A program made the position numbers and the translations under genes. The notes under the pieces are model-generated. The model was given only the letters and a program-made list of their open reading frames with translations. It was not told the DNA's origin and searched no databases. Of a DNA stretch of 64,000 bases, positions 7,739-15,726 are shown piece after piece. Each line of letters starts with the position of its first letter. Within the stretch, counting starts at the first letter, position 1. The stretch comes from Dietzia sp964345415. GTDB taxonomy: Bacteria > Actinomycetota > Actinomycetes > Mycobacteriales > Mycobacteriaceae. The stretch lies in assembly GCA_964345415.1 (NCBI GenBank), contig CAYFRF010000001.1, positions 1 to 64,000 on the forward strand, in the 5' to 3' direction.

Positions 7739-10666
7739 ATGGCATCCACCTCGAGCACGCGATCCACCCGTGCCCCCGGCGGCCGACGCCCCGCGTCCAC
7801 GTCCGGGGCCCAGCGGTCGACCACGTCAACCACCCCGAAGTCCCGGGGTGGCGGTTCGCGTCGGGGGGCGGTCGTGTCCACCCCGAAGTCGGCCGCGCGC
7901 TCGGCCGGTCGAGGGACATCCAAGGCCGGTTCGGCGAAGCAGGCGGCGCCGGAACGCACGTCCGGTGCTTTCGCCGCGGTGGGCCGCGGCCTGCGTGGCG
8001 GATGGGCTGCTGTGGCCAAGGGGGTGGGGCACGGGGTTCGCGGTCTGGGCGGCGGGTCCCGGGACGACAAGGAGGTCCCTCCGCACCGACGTGACGGTCT
8101 CGGACTGGTCCTCATCGGTGTCGCGATCGTTGTTGCCGGTGCTGTCTGGTTCAGCGCCGCCGGGCCGGTCGGTCAGTGGATCGACACAGGGATCCGGACC
8201 GTCGTGGGGACCCCGGGAGCGCTCCTCCCGCTGTTGCTCGGCGGCTGGGGTGTCCTGGTGATGGCGCGCGAACCCCGGCCCGAGGTCCACTCGAGGTGGC
8301 TCGTCGGGACGATGGTGGCCGCACTCGGTGTGCTCGGCCTGTGGCATCTCGGCGCGGGTACGCCGGCGGACCCCGAAGGCGTTCGGTCTGGTGGGGGAGT
8401 GCTCGGCCGGATCGTCGGTGGCGGGCTCGAGGCCGGACTGTCCGTGTTCGTCACCGTTCCGCTGTTGGTGTTGCTCATCGCCTTTGGTGCGCTCGTCGTC
8501 GTCGGGCGCCCCGCTCGTGAGATCCCCGGCATGGTCCGCGGCTTCTTCGGCTGGGACGGTAGCGGCGACATCGTGGACGAGTTCGACGACTACGCCGACG
8601 ACTACGCCGACGAGTGGCACGACGATGCGACCACCGCGTACCCGATCGCTGACACCGTGGCCTCCCCCGAACCCGAAAGCGCGCCCGCCCGACGGTCGGC
8701 GCGCCGGAGGGTGGCTGCGTGGTCCGACACCCCCACAGCCGGTGAGACGGTCGAGATGCCCCGGGCCACGGCGGACGAGCCAGCGCGTTCGACCACCCGG
8801 TCGGCAGCCGGACGTGTGGGCGACCTGGATGACGAGCCCGCCGCTGGCGTCGAGCCGCCCGCTGTGTCCCGGTCCCGCGCGCACGTCGACAGGGAGAGCG
8901 AGGACGACCGGGCCGGAGCGGTGGTTTCGGCCGCCTCCTCGACGGCTCCGCCCGCCCGGACGCGTGCTGGCGAGGCGGGTCGGACGGCGGCCCCGCGAGC
9001 CGCCGCGCAGGCGAGGTCCGTGCCGGACGCCTCCGCGGTGCCCCAGACCAACTCGCCGGCCGAGCACACCGCCTCGGACGCCGAGGAGGAGCGTCTGGAC
9101 TCGCAGACACAGCTGTTCAACGGCACGGAGTACTCGCTGCCGCCGCTGAAGCTGCTCACGGCCGGCGATCCGCCCAAGGCCCGGAGTGAGTCCAACGACC
9201 AGATGATCGACGCCATCCAGGGCGTGCTCGAGCAGTTCAAGATCGACGCCGCGGTCACCGGCTTCACCCGGGGCCCGACGGTGACGCGGTACGAGGTCGA
9301 GCTCGGCCCCGGCGTGAAGGTCGAGAAGATCACCGCGCTGCACCGCAACATCGCGTACGCGGTGGCGACGGACAACGTGCGACTGCTCGCGCCGATCCCC
9401 GGCAAGTCCGCTGTCGGCATCGAGGTCCCGAACCTGGACCGCGAGCTCGTGCGGCTCGCCGACGTGCTCACCGACCCCAAGACCGCGGGCAAGCACAACC
9501 CCATGCTCATCGGACTGGGCAAGGACATCGAGGGCGACTTCGTCACCGCCGACCTGGCCAAGATGCCCCACCTGCTCGTCGCGGGCTCGACCGGCTCGGG
9601 TAAGTCCAGCTTCGTCAACTCGATGCTCGTGTCACTGCTCGCGCGCGCCACGCCGGACGAGGTGCGCCTCATCCTCATCGACCCGAAGATGGTCGAGCTG
9701 ACGCCGTATGAGGGCATCCCGCACCTCATCACCCCGATCATCACCCAGCCCAAGAAGGCCGCCGCGGCGCTGGCCTGGTTGGTGGAGGAGATGGAGCAGC
9801 GCTACCAGGACATGAAGTCCACGCGTGTGCGACACATCAGCGACTTCAACGAGCGCGTGAAGTCCGGCGAGATCTCCACGCCTCCCGGCAGTCAGCGTGA
9901 GTACCGGCCGTACCCGTTCATCGTGGCCGTGGTCGACGAGCTCGCCGACCTCATGATGACGGCGCCGCGCGACGTCGAGGACGCGATCGTCCGGATCACG
10001 CAGAAGGCCCGTGCGGCCGGTATCCACCTGGTCCTCGCGACCCAGCGGCCCTCGGTGGACGTGGTGACGGGCCTGATCAAGACCAACGTGCCGTCCCGAC
10101 TGGCGTTCGCCACCTCGTCGTTGACTGACTCGCGGGTCATCCTCGACCAGCCCGGTGCCGAGAAGCTCGTCGGTATGGGCGACGGACTCTTCATCCCGAT
10201 GGGTGCTTCGCGACCGGTGCGTATGCAGGGGGCGTTCATCACCGACGAGGAGATCCAAGAGGTCGTCGAGTACACCAAGAACCAGGCGGAGCCCGAGTAC
10301 GACGAGAGCGTCACCGAGGCCAAGGACGACGGCAAGAAGGACATCGACTCCGACATCGGTGACGACCTCGACGACCTGCTCGCGGCCATCGAGTTGGTGG
10401 TCTCCAGCCAGTTCGGATCCACGTCGATGCTGCAGCGCAAGCTCCGGGTCGGGTTCGCCAAGGCCGGCAGGCTCATGGACCTGATGGAGTCGCGGGACAT
10501 CGTGGGCCCCTCCGAGGGCTCGAAGGCGCGGGAGGTTCTGGTCCGGCCCGAGGAACTCGGTTCGATCATCTGGATGATCAAGGGGGGCACCCCGCCGGAG
10601 GATCCTGCTTCAGCTGGGGACGAACCGGCTGTTCTGGAGGCCGAGGTCGAGAGCCCGGTGACCTGA
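7739..10666 (+). CDS. ftsK: DNA translocase FtsK
   Basis: FtsK is the septal ATP-driven DNA pump that clears the terminus and activates XerCD recombination. The 975-residue protein has a basic Ser/Thr/Arg tail, about four membrane segments between residues 120 and 270, and an acidic/Pro/Ala linker to about residue 480. The RecA-like motor follows, with Walker A GSTGSGKS at residues 616-623 and Walker B-like FIVAVVDELADLM. The C-terminal gamma winged helix (SSQFGSTSMLQRKLRVGFAKAGRLM) reads KOPS. The frame is open to 7625, but ATG 7739 sits 8 nt after a TAGAGT hexamer and fits leaderless initiation. Confidence 0.95.
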   Translation: MASTSSTRSTRAPGGRRPASTSGAQRSTTSTTPKSRGGGSRRGAVVSTPKSAARSAGRGTSKAGSAKQAAPERTSGAFAAVGRGLRGGWAAVAKGVGHGVRGLGGGSRDDKEVPPHRRDGLGLVLIGVAIVVAGAVWFSAAGPVGQWIDTGIRTVVGTPGALLPLLLGGWGVLVMAREPRPEVHSRWLVGTMVAALGVLGLWHLGAGTPADPEGVRSGGGVLGRIVGGGLEAGLSVFVTVPLLVLLIAFGALVVVGRPAREIPGMVRGFFGWDGSGDIVDEFDDYADDYADEWHDDATTAYPIADTVASPEPESAPARRSARRRVAAWSDTPTAGETVEMPRATADEPARSTTRSAAGRVGDLDDEPAAGVEPPAVSRSRAHVDRESEDDRAGAVVSAASSTAPPARTRAGEAGRTAAPRAAAQARSVPDASAVPQTNSPAEHTASDAEEERLDSQTQLFNGTEYSLPPLKLLTAGDPPKARSESNDQMIDAIQGVLEQFKIDAAVTGFTRGPTVTRYEVELGPGVKVEKITALHRNIAYAVATDNVRLLAPIPGKSAVGIEVPNLDRELVRLADVLTDPKTAGKHNPMLIGLGKDIEGDFVTADLAKMPHLLVAGSTGSGKSSFVNSMLVSLLARATPDEVRLILIDPKMVELTPYEGIPHLITPIITQPKKAAAALAWLVEEMEQRYQDMKSTRVRHISDFNERVKSGEISTPPGSQREYRPYPFIVAVVDELADLMMTAPRDVEDAIVRITQKARAAGIHLVLATQRPSVDVVTGLIKTNVPSRLAFATSSLTDSRVILDQPGAEKLVGMGDGLFIPMGASRPVRMQGAFITDEEIQEVVEYTKNQAEPEYDESVTEAKDDGKKDIDSDIGDDLDDLLAAIELVVSSQFGSTSMLQRKLRVGFAKAGRLMDLMESRDIVGPSEGSKAREVLVRPEELGSIIWMIKGGTPPEDPASAGDEPAVLEAEVESPVT

Positions 10667-10720
10667 CCGCACTCGCGGAGACCCAGGCCGACTCACGCCG
10701 GCCTCACAGCGGGACACTGT

Positions 10721-10750
10721 CGGCCCCGCCCCGGTGCAGGGGCGGGGCCG
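10721..10750. terminator. Bidirectional hairpin terminator between ftsK and yciI-like gene
   Basis: Arms 10721-10732 and 10739-10750 (CGGCCCCGCCCC and its complement) form a perfect 12-bp stem with a 6-nt loop between two convergent genes. Confidence 0.75.
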
Positions 10751-10756
10751 AACGCG

Positions 10757-11038
10757 TCAGGACAGCGCGCCCAGAATGGGCTTCCACTCGCGCACGGTGA
10801 CCTCGGGGACGAACCCCTCGATGCAGTGCGGGTCCCCGTAGACCAGCATCCGCGTGGTCTCCTCGGTGTCCGACTCGACGAGCAGCAGCGCACCCGAGCC
10901 GTCGAGGAACGGTCCCACGGTGAGGACGGTGCCTTCTTCCACCCGGTCGGCCAGCCACTTGCGGTGGGCGGGCTTGTTGGCCTCGCGCCCTTCGCTCTGG
11001 TCGGCTTCGTAGCGGTACGTCACGGCGAAGATGGCCAT
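10757..11038 (-). CDS. YciI family protein
   Basis: A 93-residue protein of the YciI/ferredoxin-like alpha-beta fold. The conserved His and Asp of the family are visible (RKWLADR, GPFLDGSGALLLVES, YGDPHCIEGF). YciI proteins are small and dimeric; some act as hydrolases or dehydrochlorinase-like enzymes, but most have no known role. The start ATG at 11038 has GAGGAAG upstream on the minus strand. It is convergent with ftsK and divergent from pgsA, so it is a single-gene unit. Confidence 0.85.
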   Translation of the reverse strand: MAIFAVTYRYEADQSEGREANKPAHRKWLADRVEEGTVLTVGPFLDGSGALLLVESDTEETTRMLVYGDPHCIEGFVPEVTVREWKPILGALS

Positions 11039-11103
11039 GTGTGTTCTTCCTCTGGTCCGGGGTGGGTGGGTCGTGCCGTCAAGAGTATGCGTGCGGGCCT
11101 GGC

Positions 11104-11109
11104 TAAGGT
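11104..11109 (+). promoter_or_regulatory. -10 box of pgsA (leaderless)
   Basis: TAAGGT ends 7 nt before the GTG at 11116, which places the expected transcription start on the first base of the start codon. Confidence 0.45.
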
Positions 11110-11115
11110 GAGGGG

Positions 11116-11697
11116 GTGACTTTCTCCACGACCGGCGCAGGCCAGCCCACCGCCGAGGTCCCTGTTCTCAACATCGCGAACATCCTCACGATGCTGCGTA
11201 TCGTCCTGGTCCCGGTCTTCGTGGTGGTGTTCTTCGTCGCCGATGCCCAGGACACGTGGTGGCGGGTGGGGGCGTTCGCGGTGTTCGCCGTCGCCATGTT
11301 CACCGACTACGTGGACGGCTACCTGGCCCGCAAGCTCGAGCTGGTCACGGATTTCGGCAAGATCGCGGACCCGATCGCGGACAAGGCCCTCATGGCGGCC
11401 GCGATGATCTCGCTGTCGCTCGTTCACGAGTTGTTCTGGTGGGTCACGGTGGTCATCCTGGTACGCGAGATCGGGATCACCCTCTGGCGGTTCGTGGGTG
11501 TGGACCACGTGGTCGCGGCGAGCAAGGGGGGCAAGTTGAAGACCGTCACCCAGACTCTCGGCGTCGGGCTGCTGATCCTCCCGCTGCCGTACTGGGTGTG
11601 GCCGGTGGAGTGGGTCGTGATGGGTATGGCTGTGGTGCTCACCGTCTACACCGGTGTCGACTACGTGGTCAAGGCCCGGCAGGCCGCAGCCCGATGA
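11116..11697 (+). CDS. pgsA: CDP-diacylglycerol--glycerol-3-phosphate 3-phosphatidyltransferase (PgsA)
   Basis: A 193-residue integral membrane enzyme of the CDP-alcohol phosphatidyltransferase family; it makes phosphatidylglycerol phosphate. The full family motif DG-x2-AR-x8-G-x3-D-x3-D is at residues 67-89 (DGYLARKLE, then G81, D85, D89). Several hydrophobic segments flank it. GTG 11116 is chosen because a TAAGGT hexamer lies 7 nt before it. The neighbours (cinA, clgR, pspA) match the pgsA3 locus of M. tuberculosis. Other substrates in the family (inositol, other alcohols) cannot be excluded from the motif alone. Confidence 0.9.
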   Translation: MTFSTTGAGQPTAEVPVLNIANILTMLRIVLVPVFVVVFFVADAQDTWWRVGAFAVFAVAMFTDYVDGYLARKLELVTDFGKIADPIADKALMAAAMISLSLVHELFWWVTVVILVREIGITLWRFVGVDHVVAASKGGKLKTVTQTLGVGLLILPLPYWVWPVEWVVMGMAVVLTVYTGVDYVVKARQAAAR

Positions 11698-12197
11698 CGC
11701 CCGCGGCCGTGCTCGTGTCGACGCTCCGCGAGCGTGGCTGGACGGTGGCCACGGCGGAGTCGTTGACGGCCGGGTTGGTCGCGGCCACGATCGCCGACGT
11801 CCCCGGGGCCAGTGCGGTGCTGCGTGGTGGGCTGGTGGTGTACGCGACCGAACTCAAGCACCTCCTCGCCGATGTCCCCGAGGAGGTGCTGGAGCGTTTC
11901 GGTGCGGTCTCGGAGGAGACCGCGCGGGCGTTGGCCGACGGGGCGGCGCGACGGTGCGGGGCTGATGTGGGTATCGGTCTGACCGGTGTCGCGGGTCCCG
12001 ACGAGCAGGAGGGAAAGCCGGTCGGGACGGTGTATGTGGGACTGTGTGTGCCCGGCCGTGCGCCCTGGGCGCGTCGACTGTCCCTGTCCGGGGACCGTGC
12101 TGGCATCCGGCACGAGGCCTGCAGGGTGGCGATGGAGTTGGTGACCGAGGTGGCGAAGACCCCCGCCGGTGGCGGGGGAGAGGGGAGCGCGGGGTGA
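11694..12197 (+). CDS. cinA: CinA-family nicotinamide-nucleotide amidohydrolase (PncC type)
   Basis: A 167-residue stand-alone C-terminal CinA domain; the N-terminal MoaB-like domain of long CinA is absent. The signatures are TAESLTAGLVAATIADVPGAS near residue 20 and GIGLTGVAGPDEQEGKPVGTVYVGL near residue 95. The enzyme deamidates nicotinamide mononucleotide in NAD recycling. Its ATG overlaps the pgsA stop (ATGA) and its stop overlaps the long clgR start (TGATG), so the three genes can be translated as a coupled unit. Confidence 0.92.
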   Translation: MTPAAVLVSTLRERGWTVATAESLTAGLVAATIADVPGASAVLRGGLVVYATELKHLLADVPEEVLERFGAVSEETARALADGAARRCGADVGIGLTGVAGPDEQEGKPVGTVYVGLCVPGRAPWARRLSLSGDRAGIRHEACRVAMELVTEVAKTPAGGGGEGSAG

Positions 12198-12580
12198 TGA
12201 CCGGCGGTGTGGAGGATACGACGACGACGGGAACGATTTCGGGAGACGAGACGTTATACCCCGTGATGCCGAAGATCCAGATGACCACGTTGCCCCGTCC
12301 CGACCATCCCGGCGGTCCGCCCCTGTTGCGCGAGACCCTCGGGACGGTGCTGCGTGGACTCCGCGGAGAGTCCGGCCGGACGCTGCGCGATGTGGCGGAC
12401 ACGGCCCGGGTCAGCCCCGGCTACCTCTCGGAGATCGAGCGGGGCCGCAAGGAGGCCTCCAGCGAGTTGCTGGCGTCGATCTCTAGTGCGCTCGATGTCT
12501 CTCTCGGCGAGATCCTCATCCGCGCGGCTCTCGAGGTCTCGCCCCCGGGCTCCATCCCCGAGCCAGTGCTCGCAGCCTGA
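12197..12580 (+). CDS. clgR: XRE-family transcriptional activator ClgR
   Basis: ClgR activates clp protease and envelope-stress genes in actinobacteria. The helix-turn-helix is in TLRDVADTARVSPGYLSEIERGRKEASSELL (residues 56-86 of the long form), which closely matches ClgR. The annotated start is the TGATG junction with cinA (127 aa). An excellent SigE-type promoter lies at 12229-12255, inside this frame, so stress-induced transcripts would instead use ATG 12266 (104 aa) or ATG 12281, closer to the shorter mycobacterial ClgR. pspA follows, as in M. tuberculosis. Confidence 0.9.
   Translation: MTGGVEDTTTTGTISGDETLYPVMPKIQMTTLPRPDHPGGPPLLRETLGTVLRGLRGESGRTLRDVADTARVSPGYLSEIERGRKEASSELLASISSALDVSLGEILIRAALEVSPPGSIPEPVLAA
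12229..12255 (+). promoter_or_regulatory. SigE-type ECF promoter for short clgR
   Basis: GGGAAC at 12229-12234, a 17-bp spacer and CGTT at 12252-12255 match the mycobacterial SigE consensus (GGAAC, about 17 bp, CGTT). clgR is a known SigE target in M. tuberculosis. The in-frame ATG 12266 lies 11 nt downstream of the -10 element. Confidence 0.65.
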
Positions 12581-12678
12581 TCCCGTCCCGGGTCACATCC
12601 CGGTGGTCCCATCACGGCGGTGTTCGGTAACGTGGAGCCGACCCGTCGTCCGAATCGGCAGAAGGACACTACGCAGCG

Positions 12679-13509
12679 ATGGCCAATCCGTTCACCAAGG
12701 CATGGCGCTACCTCATGGCGTTGTTCGATTCGAAGATCGACGAGAAGGCCGACCCGAAGGTCCAGATCCAGCAGGCGATCGCCGATGCGCAGCGTCAGCA
12801 CCAGCAGCTCTCCCAGCAGGCGGCCGCCGTGATCGGCAACCAGCGTCAGCTGGAGATGAAGCTCAACCGCCAGCTCGCGGACATCGAGAAGCTGCAGGGT
12901 TCCACCCGGCAGGCTCTGCAGATGTCGGATCAGGCGCGCCAGAACAACGATCTGCAGAAGGCCACGGAGTACGAGAACGCCGCCGAGGCGTTCGCGGCGC
13001 AGCTCGTGACCGCCGAGCAGAACGTCGAGGACCTGAAGAGTCTCCACGACCAGTCCCTGCAGGCGGCCGCGCAGGCGAAGAAGGCCGTGGAGCAGAACGC
13101 GATGGTGCTCCAGCAGAAGGTGGCCGAGCGCACCAAGCTGCTCAGCCAGCTCGAGCAGGCCAAGATGCAGGAGCAGGTCAGTGCGTCCCTGCAGTCCATG
13201 TCGGAGCTGTCGGCCGGAGGAAACACCCCGAACCTGGACCAGGTCCGCGACAAGATCGAGCAGCGTTATGCCAACGCGCTCGGGTCTGCCGAGCTCGCGC
13301 AGAACTCGGTGCAGGGCCGGATGATGGAGGTCCAGCAGGCCTCCACGCAGATGGCCGGGCACAGCCGTCTCGAGCAGATCCGTGCATCGATGCAGGCCGA
13401 GGGCGGTCAGCTCGGCCAGGGCACCGGCGCGGCCGGTCAACTGGGCCAGGGGCAGGCTGCTCCGGCCACGCCGCCGGCTCAGCAGCAGGCGCAGACCGAC
13501 CAGCAGTGA
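12679..13509 (+). CDS. pspA: PspA/IM30 family phage-shock protein (35-kDa antigen type)
   Basis: PspA binds stressed membrane and protects the proton-motive force. The 276-residue protein is almost wholly coiled coil and rich in Gln, Ala and Glu, starting MANPFTKAWRYLMALFDSKI, an amphipathic membrane-binding helix. The C-terminal 40 residues are Gln/Gly/Ala-rich and probably disordered. It is downstream of clgR, as Rv2744c is in M. tuberculosis, where ClgR activates it. A strong hairpin follows. The M. tuberculosis partners Rv2743c and Rv2742c are not present downstream. Confidence 0.93.
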   Translation: MANPFTKAWRYLMALFDSKIDEKADPKVQIQQAIADAQRQHQQLSQQAAAVIGNQRQLEMKLNRQLADIEKLQGSTRQALQMSDQARQNNDLQKATEYENAAEAFAAQLVTAEQNVEDLKSLHDQSLQAAAQAKKAVEQNAMVLQQKVAERTKLLSQLEQAKMQEQVSASLQSMSELSAGGNTPNLDQVRDKIEQRYANALGSAELAQNSVQGRMMEVQQASTQMAGHSRLEQIRASMQAEGGQLGQGTGAAGQLGQGQAAPATPPAQQQAQTDQQ

Positions 13510-13515
13510 CATGAC

Positions 13516-13557
13516 GGGCAACGGGCCGTCGGCGATGACGCCGGCGGCCCGTTGCCC
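13516..13557 (+). terminator. Hairpin terminator after pspA
   Basis: Arms GGGCAACGGGCCG (13516-13528) and its exact complement (13545-13557) form a perfect 13-bp stem with a 16-nt loop just after the pspA stop. Confidence 0.7.
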
Positions 13558-13578
13558 TTCCCGGCAGGAGGTGACCAG

Positions 13579-13773
13579 GTGACGCTCACGGAGTTCCGGG
13601 CCAGAACGGTGGAGGCCTTCGGTGGGTCGCGGGCCGACCATCTCGTGCGGACCCATCACCTGGCTGCCTGTGGCGGGCGCACGGCGGCGGAGGCGATCGA
13701 TGCCGGCCAGTCGGTCAAGCAGGTGTGGCTGGCGTTGTGTGCGGAGTTCGACGTCCCCGAACATCTTCGCTGA
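13579..13773 (+). CDS. DUF3046 family small protein
   Basis: A 64-residue protein with the DUF3046 pattern: TLTEFRARTVEAFGGSRADHLVRTHHLAACGGRTAAEAI, ending VWLALCAEFDVPEHLR. It is found upstream of recA in many actinobacteria (Rv2738c position). GTG 13579 has AGGAGG about 8 nt upstream. The function is unknown; the protein is small, probably helical and cytoplasmic, with no membrane segment. Confidence 0.85.
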   Translation: MTLTEFRARTVEAFGGSRADHLVRTHHLAACGGRTAAEAIDAGQSVKQVWLALCAEFDVPEHLR

Positions 13774-13800
13774 CGCGCCGTTTCGGCGTGTCGTTCGATC

Positions 13801-13816
13801 TCGAACAGGCGTTCGT
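13801..13816 (+). promoter_or_regulatory. SOS box (LexA operator) of recA
   Basis: TCGAACAGGCGTTCGT matches the actinobacterial LexA consensus TCGAAC-N4-GTTCGA at 15 of 16 positions counting the free spacer. A TACACT hexamer at 13818-13823 directly downstream could be the -10 box, so bound LexA would block the promoter. Confidence 0.75.
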
Positions 13817-13999
13817 CTACACTGGGCGGTGCATGACGGCGGTTCCCCGCCGTCCACAGGGCGTCATCCCTCCACAGGGAGTGGTCGTCGGGACCCGTAC
13901 GGGGCAATCGTGTCGTACCCGGCCCGTATCGTCCGCGAATGAAGAACAGACCAGAGCGATCACCGGGTGGCCGGGGTCGCGCGTGAACGGAGCAGACAC

Positions 14000-15103
14000 A
14001 TGGCACCTAAGTCCAGGGCGGGTACGGGCAAGGCCGGCGCGGCGCAGAACAGGGAACAGGCGCTCGAGCTGGCCCTGGCGCAGATCGACAAGGCCTACGG
14101 CAAGGGCTCCGTCATGCGGCTGGGGGACGACAACCGTCCGCCCATCCAGGTGATCCCGTCCGGTGCGTTGTCGCTGGACGTCGCGCTCGGTGTGGGCGGG
14201 TTCCCCCGTGGTCGCGTCGTGGAGATCTACGGACCGGAATCCTCCGGTAAGACCACCGTCGCGCTGCATGCGGTCGCCAACGCGCAGGCGGCGGGCGGGA
14301 TCGCGGCCTTCATCGACGCGGAGCACGCTCTCGATCCGGAATACGCGCGCAAGTTGGGTGTGGACACGGACAACCTGATCGTCTCGCAGCCGGACACGGG
14401 CGAGCAGGCGTTGGAGATCGCGGACATGCTGGTCAAGTCCGGTGCCATCGACATCCTCGTGATCGACTCCGTGGCGGCACTGGTGCCGCGGGCGGAGATC
14501 GAGGGTGAGATGGGTGACAGTCACGTCGGTCTGCAGGCACGTCTGATGAGCCAGGCGCTGCGGAAGATGACCGGCGCCCTGAGCAGCACCGGTACCACCG
14601 CTGTGTTCATCAACCAGCTCCGCGAGAAGATCGGTGTCATGTTCGGTTCGCCGGAGACCACCACCGGCGGTAAGGCGCTGAAGTTCTACGCGTCGGTCCG
14701 TCTCGACGTGCGCCGTATCGAGACCCTCAAGGACGGTGCCGACGCGGTCGGTAACCGCACCAAGGTCAAGGTCGTCAAGAACAAGGTCGCGCCGCCGTTC
14801 AAGATCGCCGAGTTCGACATCATCTACGGCGAGGGGATCAGCCGGGAGGGCTCCCTGATCGACATGGGTGTGGACAATGGATTCATCAAGAAGTCCGGGT
14901 CCTGGTACACCTACGGCGCGGACCAGCTCGGTCAGGGTAAGGAGAACGCCCGCCGCTTCCTCAAGGACAATCCGTCGGTCCGGGACGAAATCGAGCGCAA
15001 GATCCTCGACAAGCTCAACATCGGTCCGGGTTCCGCCACCGAGGACGCTGAGGTCGGCGCAGACGAGGACGCGCCGATCGACGTGGTGCCCGTCGAGTTC
15101 TGA
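14000..15103 (+). CDS. recA: Recombinase RecA
   Basis: RecA drives homologous strand exchange and triggers LexA self-cleavage. The 367-residue protein has Walker A GPESSGKT at residues 78-85, Walker B-like IDILVIDSVAALVPR, and the DNA-binding loops L1 and L2 (GDSHVGLQARLMSQALRK; FINQLREKIGVMFGSPETT). No intein interrupts it, unlike M. tuberculosis recA. The frame is open slightly upstream; ATG 14000 gives the usual N-terminus with a short Lys/Ala-rich tail. An acidic C-terminal tail is present. An SOS box lies about 190 bp upstream. Confidence 0.98.
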   Translation: MAPKSRAGTGKAGAAQNREQALELALAQIDKAYGKGSVMRLGDDNRPPIQVIPSGALSLDVALGVGGFPRGRVVEIYGPESSGKTTVALHAVANAQAAGGIAAFIDAEHALDPEYARKLGVDTDNLIVSQPDTGEQALEIADMLVKSGAIDILVIDSVAALVPRAEIEGEMGDSHVGLQARLMSQALRKMTGALSSTGTTAVFINQLREKIGVMFGSPETTTGGKALKFYASVRLDVRRIETLKDGADAVGNRTKVKVVKNKVAPPFKIAEFDIIYGEGISREGSLIDMGVDNGFIKKSGSWYTYGADQLGQGKENARRFLKDNPSVRDEIERKILDKLNIGPGSATEDAEVGADEDAPIDVVPVEF

Positions 15104-15109
15104 CGTCTC

Positions 15110-15712
15110 GTGGAACGCTCACATCCCGGCGCGCGCCGCCCGGAGATCGATCCCGAGGAGCTTCGGGCGGCCATCGCCGCGGTCGAGTCACGGGGTTCGA
15201 GCTCCGAGGATCTGCCCCCTCTGGCACCCGGTGCGCACGAGGCGGCCGCGGCTGCGCTCCGCCTGCTCCGGTACCGGCCCCGCAGCGAGCACGAGTTGCG
15301 GGGACGATTGGAGGAGAAGGAGCATTCGGCGGATGCGATAGACGAGGCCGTGGAGCGTCTCCGGGTATGGGGACTGATCGACGATGCCGATTTCGCGGCG
15401 GAATGGGTCCGCGGCCGTCGCCGACGCAGGGGCCGTTCACGCGGTGCCTTGGAGCGGGAACTCCGGGACAAGGGTGTCGCGGAGTCCCACATCGCTGAGG
15501 CGGTGGCGGATATCGATGTGTCGGACGATCGTACGCAGGCGGCTGAACTGGTGCGTGCGCGGCTGGCTCGGCGGCCTGCCGGCACGCTGTCCGGTCAGGC
15601 TGACGAGGGTGAGAGGCGACGCCTGGTCGCTTTCCTTGCTCGCCGGGGTTATCCCACGGGGTTGGCACTGGCTGTGGTAGATGCCGAATTGGCGGCCCAC
15701 GCCTCGTCCTGA
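15110..15712 (+). CDS. recX: Regulatory protein RecX
   Basis: RecX binds the RecA filament and limits its activity. The 200-residue protein contains three-helix RecX repeats: LRLLRYRPRSEHELRGRLEEK, then AIDEAVERLRVWGLIDDADFAAEWVRGRRRR, then the third repeat near residue 150 (LVAFLARRGYPTGLALAVVD). The GTG start lies 7 nt after the recA stop, so it is almost certainly cotranscribed with recA and SOS-inducible. The start has only a weak ribosome-binding site; reinitiation after recA is likely. Confidence 0.92.
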   Translation: MERSHPGARRPEIDPEELRAAIAAVESRGSSSEDLPPLAPGAHEAAAAALRLLRYRPRSEHELRGRLEEKEHSADAIDEAVERLRVWGLIDDADFAAEWVRGRRRRRGRSRGALERELRDKGVAESHIAEAVADIDVSDDRTQAAELVRARLARRPAGTLSGQADEGERRRLVAFLARRGYPTGLALAVVDAELAAHASS

Positions 15713-15713
15713 G

Positions 15714-15719
15714 TACCCT
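15714..15719 (+). promoter_or_regulatory. -10 box of miaB (leaderless)
   Basis: TACCCT ends 8 nt before the GTG at 15727; it overlaps the end of recX. Confidence 0.4.
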
Positions 15720-15726
15720 GGCCTGC

